DNA from: Hyphochytrium catenoides
Lineage: Eukaryota; Sar; Hyphochytriomycetes; Hyphochytriales; Hyphochytriaceae
Length of the DNA stretch: 13,822 nt
Assembly: GCA_900088475.1 (NCBI GenBank)
Contig: FLMG01000097.1
Coordinates: forward strand, 1-13,822
Direction: 5' to 3'
Position numbers and translations under genes: made by a program. This document shows, piece by piece, positions 9,006 through 13,822 of the stretch. The notes below the pieces were generated by a model, which did no database searches, was not told where the DNA came from, and was given only the letters and a program-made list of their open reading frames with translations. Each line of letters starts with the position of its first letter. Position 1 is the first letter of the stretch.

Positions 9006-10733
9006 CTAGCACTTTATTAGCTGCTTTAGCTCCTCTGCGCTCACAAAGCTCCGAGAACCCGCGGCACGGTCGTGGAGTTCATACTTGCCATCGCTCAGAA
9101 ATTTCTTTCCGACTATGATAATGTACGGGTAGCCCAGCAGCTCAGCCTCTGTCATTTTGGTTCCGAACGACTCTAAGTATCTATCGTCCAGCAAGACATC
9201 TGTACCCTGCGGGCGAAGGCAGCCACTCAAGTCTCTCGCCAGTTCTTGCGCATGCGCCACCGCTGGATCATCCGTCTTCTGCTTCTTACCTCCAACCGTC
9301 AAGATGCAGGCACGATAAGGAGCCACTGCCACTGGCCAAATGATCCCTTTGGCATCATGAGAGCTCTCAACAATCCCAGATAGGATGCGGGAGATGCCCA
9401 GACCATAGCATCCCATCTCAATGTCCCGCTTCACTTGGTCTTTTCCGACAAATTGTGCTCCCATAGGTTTTGAGTATGTAGTGCCGAGGTAGAAGACGTG
9501 GCCAACCTCAATGCCGCGGAGCGCAGATAGCGACCCAGTGCCACAAGTGCAGGGATCACCTTCTTCGGCTGTTTTGAAGTCTCCTCTGTGGACGGTGAGC
9601 TCTGCTTCTCCATGTGATAGGCGCATCCCAGCAAGAGCTTCGTCTAGAAAGACTATCGTGCTATGGAACTCCTTTCTATCTATTGCCCCTACCGCGATCT
9701 CTTTGAGGTGGCTTATATCAATGTGCGCCTTCAGCTTGACAGGATTGGCGGTGCGGCCATCTGGCACAGCCACGATCACTAAGGAAGTGCCCTGGCTCGG
9801 CTCCTCATACTCAAAGACCTCAACTTTTACTCCCCACTTCGCAGCTTCGATGCCTTTTGCAATAGCTACTAGCTCGACCATGGGCAGGTCTGCCACGGAA
9901 GGCTCTGACGATGAGGAGATGGACGGTGCCAGCTCTGCATTGGCAGCATATCCGCAGGATGAGCATGTAAGGAGAGTGTCTTCGCCGACCTTCGAAAGAA
10001 TGTGAAACTCGTGCGAAAGCTTTCCTCCTATCTGTCCTGTGTCCGCTTCTACCTCCTTGAAGGGAACGCCTAATCTACTAAAGATGCGATGGTACGCTGC
10101 TTGCACTTCCTTATAGGTCTCTTGAGCTTCCTCTACAGTCGCATCGAAGGTGTATAAGTCCTTCATGATAAACTCTCTGGCGCGCTGAAGGCCGAAGCGA
10201 GGACGGATCTCGTCTCTGTACTTTGGGCCGATCTGATAGAGACGAACCGGCAGCTGTTTATAAGAGGTAACAGTGCTAGCCACGAGTGAAGTAAACAGCT
10301 CCTCATGCGTTGGGCCCAAGCAGTAATCCTCCCCTCTGCGATCTTTCAGCCTAAAGAGCTCCGCTCCTGCCTTGTCCCAGCGACCAGAAAGCTCCCAGTC
10401 TTGCTTAGAGATCAGTGAAGGCATTTTGAGCTTTGTGCAATTCATACGTGCAAGCTCCTCGTCCACAATCGACTCCACGCGCTCCAGAACGCGCATAGCC
10501 AAAGGCAGTAGCATGTATGTGCCATTTGCTGCCTTGCGAATGTATCCGCCACGGACAAGGAGTCCGTAGCTTGGAATGGCTGCTTCATGTGGCGCCTCTC
10601 GCTTCGTAGGGATGAACTGGGTAGATCTAAATGTGTAGGTCCTCGACAAAGACGGCGAGCGGCACCGCAGCAACCCTCCGCTGGCAGCGAGGCACCTCCT
10701 GAAGGCCAGAGGCCTCAAGCTGCAGAAGCTCAT
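9006..10733 (-). CDS. PARS2: Mitochondrial prolyl-tRNA synthetase (bacterial type)
   Basis: It charges mitochondrial tRNA-Pro with proline. The 575-aa, intronless protein is a class II synthetase. An Arg/Ser-rich presequence of about 35-40 residues without acidic residues fits mitochondrial import. Motif 1 lies near 73-105, GPTHEE at 140-145, motif 2 (IGPKYRDEIRPRFGLQRAREF) near 168-188, GGKLSHEF at 236-243, GIEVGHVFYLGTTYS at 407-421 and motif 3 (MGCYGLGISR) at 440-449. The anticodon-binding domain covers about 472-575. The insertion between motifs 2 and 3 is present but shorter and more divergent than the roughly 180-residue editing domain of E. coli ProRS, and it lacks a recognisable GPGSLGPVN loop. 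Cysteine pairs C257/C260 and C395/C397 flank it. I chose ATG 10733 (A at -3) because the presequence begins there; the frame stays open to an ATG at 10820 with a poor context. The upstream gene's stop is 4 nt away. Confidence 0.97.
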   Translation of the reverse strand: MSFCSLRPLAFRRCLAASGGLLRCRSPSLSRTYTFRSTQFIPTKREAPHEAAIPSYGLLVRGGYIRKAANGTYMLLPLAMRVLERVESIVDEELARMNCTKLKMPSLISKQDWELSGRWDKAGAELFRLKDRRGEDYCLGPTHEELFTSLVASTVTSYKQLPVRLYQIGPKYRDEIRPRFGLQRAREFIMKDLYTFDATVEEAQETYKEVQAAYHRIFSRLGVPFKEVEADTGQIGGKLSHEFHILSKVGEDTLLTCSSCGYAANAELAPSISSSSEPSVADLPMVELVAIAKGIEAAKWGVKVEVFEYEEPSQGTSLVIVAVPDGRTANPVKLKAHIDISHLKEIAVGAIDRKEFHSTIVFLDEALAGMRLSHGEAELTVHRGDFKTAEEGDPCTCGTGSLSALRGIEVGHVFYLGTTYSKPMGAQFVGKDQVKRDIEMGCYGLGISRILSGIVESSHDAKGIIWPVAVAPYRACILTVGGKKQKTDDPAVAHAQELARDLSGCLRPQGTDVLLDDRYLESFGTKMTEAELLGYPYIIIVGKKFLSDGKYELHDRAAGSRSFVSAEELKQLIKC

Positions 10734-10737
10734 CTTA

Positions 10738-11454
10738 TCAAAGTGCCATCCACAAGGCCGACAGTAAACCCGTGACTTGTGAGGACCAGGACAGTAGATG
10801 GTCGGGGGTGCTGCAGGCATCAATAGTAACCTTCACTCCAAAGCAGTTTGCGCTTATAGGCATTTCATGCCTCCTCTCCTCCAGATCAACCTCACCCCAA
10901 GCTTCTGATGTGTAGTCGGTAACGCCTATCCTCGCCTCCAATGGAATGACTTGAGACTCTTCACGTTCCTTTACATCAGGCTGCTATCCGGTGAGCACGG
11001 TAAGCAGCTAAGGAAGGTGCTGATGAGGGCGTGAACTGATGAGCTAAAATGAAGAAGGTCCTGTCGTGGATGCGAAAACGCAATGGCTGCCACATCTTCA
11101 TCAGCATCTTGCCTTCGAGAGCCTTGGTGACGAGGGCCGGAGCTGCCACATGTCACTTAGGACTGCACCAAGCGTTCTGTCTTGCATTTCTTGCCCCAGT
11201 AGCCGAGAGCACAGTATTGTGACCGAACCATAGAAGGAGTGGGATAGACGCTGCTTGGGCCGGTCAATGTCGGCTCTGCCCAACCGCTGGTTGAAGGCTA
11301 AGCGTTCAAAGAGTGGCTTGAAGTCAGCCATCTGGTGCTTTTCAGTAGCAGAGTGTTTTCCTTCCTGCGGGAGACTGAGGGAACGAAGAGCCATTCTTAT
11401 GGCGAGTACACCCTTGTGACAAGCTTCACTGATCAAAGTATAGGGTTCTTTTTC
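10738..11454 (-). CDS. Unrecognised spliced gene ending 4 nt before the synthetase ATG
   Basis: No family recognised. The last exon (10980-10738) is well supported: 80 codons of balanced composition, including DYTSEAWGEVDLEERRHEM and PDHLLSWSSQVTGLL, ending in TGA. Upstream, a frame stays open for about 95-115 codons (11454 down to about 11169; ADFKPLFERLAFNQRL). One phase-consistent chain is 11454-11169, 11086-11037, 10980-10738. Its donors (GTGCAG, GTTCAC) are weak, and a second frame in 11154-10985 (containing ALVTKALEGKMLMKMWQ) reads at least as well. The internal exons are therefore unresolved. A possible start is ATG 11394 (A at -3, G at +4). However, a GTAAGG donor at 11545 and a short open exon 11582-11546 suggest the gene begins further upstream, perhaps near an ATG pair at 11913. 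Confidence 0.5.
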
Positions 11455-11582
11455 CTGGGGACCGCGTACTCTTCAGCAAGTAAACAATGCGTACAGTTTA
11501 GGCTTCAAGTGAACTAGCGCTTGATAGGACGCTATCGTTCCTTACTCCCTCGTCCTCCCAATCCGGTATGGTCTCCTCATTC

Positions 11583-12264
11583 CTGCACGAACCCTATTCC
11601 GCACCTATCATAAGTCCATTCTTTGGACGCTGCCGTCAGTAATTTCTACTAGTCCTCCCGGAGCTGGTCCGTTCATATCGGGCGCTGATACACCTAATGT
11701 GAGACCTTGTTACGTTCATCTCCGGCCAGTACGTCTTGCTAGCAATAATCTGACGTACCTTTGAGCTGGTAGGTTAGCAAACCACATAACCTAAGTTTGA
11801 TGCAACATTTCAAGCAGGGAGATTGCCCTTATAATATAAGAATGAATAGGAAACTTGCCAACCTCTATCTGCCCCCCTGTCAGTCTCCGGAAGCCTGAGC
11901 CAGAATCCATCATCGTAGAGCTAGATTTTAGGAGGTTGCTACGAAGCCATAATAGCGTTTCTCTTGATCCCCCAGCCCTCTACTTTCAGGCACTTACGGT
12001 CTCGGGCTTCGAGAGACAAGGCTTAGGCTTTCGCGTCCCTTAGAGGCGATGATGGTCGTTGGCCGAGCTGCTGTGGCAGATATCCTGCCCACATCTTCGA
12101 GGCCTGTCGCTGTCCGCGCCAACATACTTAAAACTGCTTCTGCCGCTGAGTATGCTATAATGCGTTGCCATCATCCCGCTCTTTATCTTAGCGCACTCGA
12201 AGGCTTCTTTAGCTCAGCAGCACGGGCACTTTCACAACCTCCCAAGCCTAATAATGCACGAAAC
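11583..12264. other. Interval with possible 5' exons of the minus-strand gene
   Basis: No complete gene is seen. On the minus strand an open stretch begins with two ATGs at 11913 and 11910 (MMDSGSGFRRLTGGQIE). A strong branch-acceptor pair (GCTAAC...CTACCAG) lies at about 11778-11767, and a GTACGT donor follows at about 11759. These look like 5' exons or UTR introns of the gene ending at 10738, but I could not build a continuous frame. Plus-strand open frames here look like shadows. Confidence 0.3.
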
Positions 12265-12736
12265 CTAGCTTGGGGAGGGGAAAGAGCTGCGCTTGGTACG
12301 ATTGTGACAGTCCCGGAATGCGGCCCACTCCTGCAGGATAAACAGCGCGGGCATCATGTCACAAGCTCAACGATAATACTGAGTAACAAGCTCAAAGCCA
12401 GCTATAGTTAGCGACACTCTACCTTGCGACAAGCTGACACCAGGCCTCCGTGGTTCTTCATACATTCTGCATCTCAGTGATAAGAACTATAAACTCAGGA
12501 TGTTCTTGGATAAATAGCAACTTACCATCAACTGCTTCGTAGGTTTCTGCACATCCTGACCATTCGACTAGGTCTGCATGCACCTCTGGCTTGTCGGGTT
12601 TGCAGTCCGTACATACTACCTCCTCCTGCTCTTGTTTCTTGCCGCTATCGGGAACACTGGTAGCAGGGATCTCGGCCATACCAGGTGAGGAAGTGACATG
12701 ATTGTTCTCTGTTCTCCTAGACTGCGCGGTACCCAT
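12265..12736 (-). CDS. Twin CX9C (CHCH) mitochondrial intermembrane-space protein
   Basis: Twin CX9C proteins are imported and oxidised by Mia40/Erv1 and serve respiratory-chain assembly or cristae organisation. Exons 12736-12526, 12466-12423 and 12330-12265 join in phase. Introns are 59 nt (GTAAGT, GATGCAG) and 92 nt (GTAGAG, CCTGCAG). The 106-aa product carries C-x9-C (CAETYEAVDEC), a 10-residue loop and a second C-x9-C (CRKEWAAFRDC) that is complete only after the second splice, which supports the model. An extra CTDC pair lies ahead of it. The spacing matches CHCHD3/MIC19, while the SGC...AVxEC flavour recalls COA4, so the exact family is open. I chose the second of two close ATGs (12736) for its A at -3 and G at +4; it gives MGTAQSRR, a myristoylation-like start as in MIC19. 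The frame also stays open upstream to 12994 without an ATG, so an additional 5' exon is possible. Confidence 0.75.
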
Positions 12737-13373
12737 TATCATCTGATCTCTTGTGACCAACACTAAGCTCGCCTCTTGGACACCTCTAGATAACCAAGCA
12801 CATTGCGCGATATCGTAGGGCTGTGTCCTCTGCCAGATGATAGCTCTGGGGGAGGCTAGATCACTAAAGCGAAGGATCTTCCGCAGGGTGACTGTACGAT
12901 CAGCCCAGGTGTCATCCCATAGAGCTTCGACTTCCCCTTGCCAAGCTGGGCTAGAGCATGAGCGCGAACAATGCCTCTTCTTACTGGCTTTCCTTCAGGT
13001 CTGTGGATGGTTCTGACTTTTCTGATGGCAAACATCCCACATGAAAGTCTTTAGGCCTAGGAGTGATATTTAGAATATGACGTAATATATATTCGACAGG
13101 ATCATCATTTCGTGATTTCATTTAAGATAAATGATGTTTTTGAAGGTACGAGGTGTTACAGATTCTCCTCTGACAAGCGGACGATGCAAGCATCACTGTC
13201 GCTGCGTGTCAGCGGACCAGAGGACCATCTGCAGACGTCTGAAGAGGAACATGGAGCCGCCCTTATGCGGATGAAGCATGAGAAGCAGTAGATTTTGGGT
13301 CCGCTAGGACCACGTTTGCAGGGAAGGAAGGACTATCATTGGAGCTAGGATGGGTTAACTAAGTCACGACTAA
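12737..13373. promoter_or_regulatory. Divergent region between the CX9C gene and the CEP104-like gene
   Basis: About 640 nt between two divergent starts. The half next to the CX9C gene (12737-12994) has a minus-strand frame open for 86 codons without an ATG and unusually rich in Trp. The rest contains AT-rich sequence near 13060-13140. It probably holds both promoters; no RNA gene was recognised. Confidence 0.4.
13077..13086. promoter_or_regulatory. CRE/ATF-like element
   Basis: The sequence ATGACGTAAT contains the TGACGTAA core bound by Atf/CREB-type bZIP factors in fungi. It lies in AT-rich DNA about 290 nt before the plus-strand ATG at 13374 and about 340 nt from the divergent start. A chance match is quite possible. 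Confidence 0.2.
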
Positions 13374-13822
13374 ATGTCGGGAATTTCTCACCCTGACGAC
13401 GCCTCCATCTGGGCGGTGCCCTACCAAATTGTCTACGCCACAGCGAAGTATGGCAATGCTGTCGACCTGGGTGGCTCAGGGCGAAAGCAGGTTAAAAGTG
13501 ACGTTGGCAATAGATCTAGCGGCTGGGTCTGCAAGCAGTAAGGCCCGACATTCTTATTTGCGAATGTGGTCGTAGATTGACACAACTTCAACGTATGTCG
13601 CAGGAGTGACGGCTTTCCGCAGGAAGTGGTAGTGGTATTTCCTCAGAGAGTCTGCGTGACAGACATTCACCTCGTGTCTCACGAAGTCTGGGTCCCAAGC
13701 GCAGGTAGCAGTCTGGGCTCTAAACCCACAAAACGCTTTCCCGCTGCTTAGAGTCTGCGGCAGGCTGCTCATCACTCAGCACAGCTATTTGACCTTCTTC
13801 CTCCCCCAATCTACTAACGGGC
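13374..13822 (+). CDS. CEP104-like N-terminal domain protein (5' end only, runs off the right edge)
   Basis: Exon 1 (13374-13537) and exon 2 (from 13604) join in phase across a 66-nt intron (GTAAGG donor, TTGAC branch, GTCGCAG acceptor). The deduced start contains IVYATAKYG, then a GW, then GFPQEVVVVFPQRVCVTDI and HLVSHEVWVPS. The order of GW, FPQE, a hydrophobic strand, an Arg-x-x-x-x-x-I/L strand, L-x-S/A-H and a PS/SS turn recalls the jelly-roll N-terminus of CEP104 as I remember it (QFPQEIVLQM... LLAHQYMISS). CEP104 is a TOG-domain protein at ciliary tips and centriole ends. Exon 2 probably ends at a GTAGCA donor after 13704; unspliced, the frame stops at 13751. A consensus branch site CTACTAAC at 13811-13818 implies an acceptor just past the edge. 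The ATG has T at -3, so an upstream start is possible. Another F5/8-type domain family cannot be excluded. Confidence 0.48.

Noticed and set aside
9511-10005. 164-codon plus-strand open frame
   Set aside because: It lies antisense inside the prolyl-tRNA synthetase, whose motifs make the minus strand the coding one; its composition looks like a shadow frame.
10734-10823. N-terminal extension of the prolyl-tRNA synthetase to 10820
   Set aside because: The ATG at 10820 has a poor context, the extension contains Cys/Pro-rich non-presequence residues, and it overlaps the well-supported last exon of the upstream gene. ATG 10733 opens a proper mitochondrial presequence.
12049-12411. 120-codon plus-strand open frame (Ala-rich)
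   Set aside because: It overlaps the last exon and second intron of the twin CX9C gene in antisense and shows no recognisable motif. The Cys spacing on the other strand is far stronger evidence.
1-13822. Prokaryotic-type systems (operons, CRISPR, toxin-antitoxin, integrons)
   Set aside because: Intron structure and eukaryotic families throughout exclude a bacterial or phage context. No direct-repeat arrays or Shine-Dalgarno-led operons are present.

Overview
The window is nuclear DNA of an intron-rich eukaryote, most likely a fungus or fungus-like flagellate. Almost every gene is cut by short spliceosomal introns (about 50-92 nt, GTRAGN-type donors, CTRAY-type branch sites, YAG acceptors). 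Starts sit in Kozak-like contexts with A at -3, and no bacterial signals are seen. One gene is a mitochondrial (bacterial-type) prolyl-tRNA synthetase with a presequence, another a homolog of the PI3-kinase complex II subunit Vps38/UVRAG. A partial gene at the right edge resembles the N-terminal domain of the ciliary-tip protein CEP104. If that is right, the organism has or recently had a flagellum (for example a chytrid-grade fungus). This is inference.

Layout. 1 to about 2400: no gene recognised; microsatellite, polypurine/polypyrimidine tracts and a C/G-rich hairpin. About 2400-3513 (+): a small spliced gene of unknown function, 5' part unresolved. 3684-5743 (-): VPS38/UVRAG in 11 exons, rebuilt here by phase-consistent splicing. 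5878-7302 (-): an unrecognised 415-aa protein with an N-myristoylation-like start and a basic patch. 7303-7800: shared divergent upstream region. 7801-9001 (+): a 356-aa coiled-coil protein in three exons. 9006-10733 (-): mitochondrial prolyl-tRNA synthetase, intronless. 10738 to at least 11454 (-): an unrecognised spliced gene whose stop codon lies 4 nt before the synthetase ATG. 12265-12736 (-): a three-exon twin CX9C protein of the mitochondrial intermembrane-space type. 13374 to the right edge (+): the CEP104-like partial gene.

The genes do not form an obvious pathway; this looks like a compact housekeeping region. Two junctions are extremely tight: two convergent stop codons 4 nt apart (9001/9006) and a same-strand stop-to-start gap of 4 nt (10738/10733), a candidate dicistronic transcript. 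I see no mobile element, CRISPR array, tRNA, rRNA or defence-like system. All gene models were read by eye; no alignment or splice-prediction software was run.
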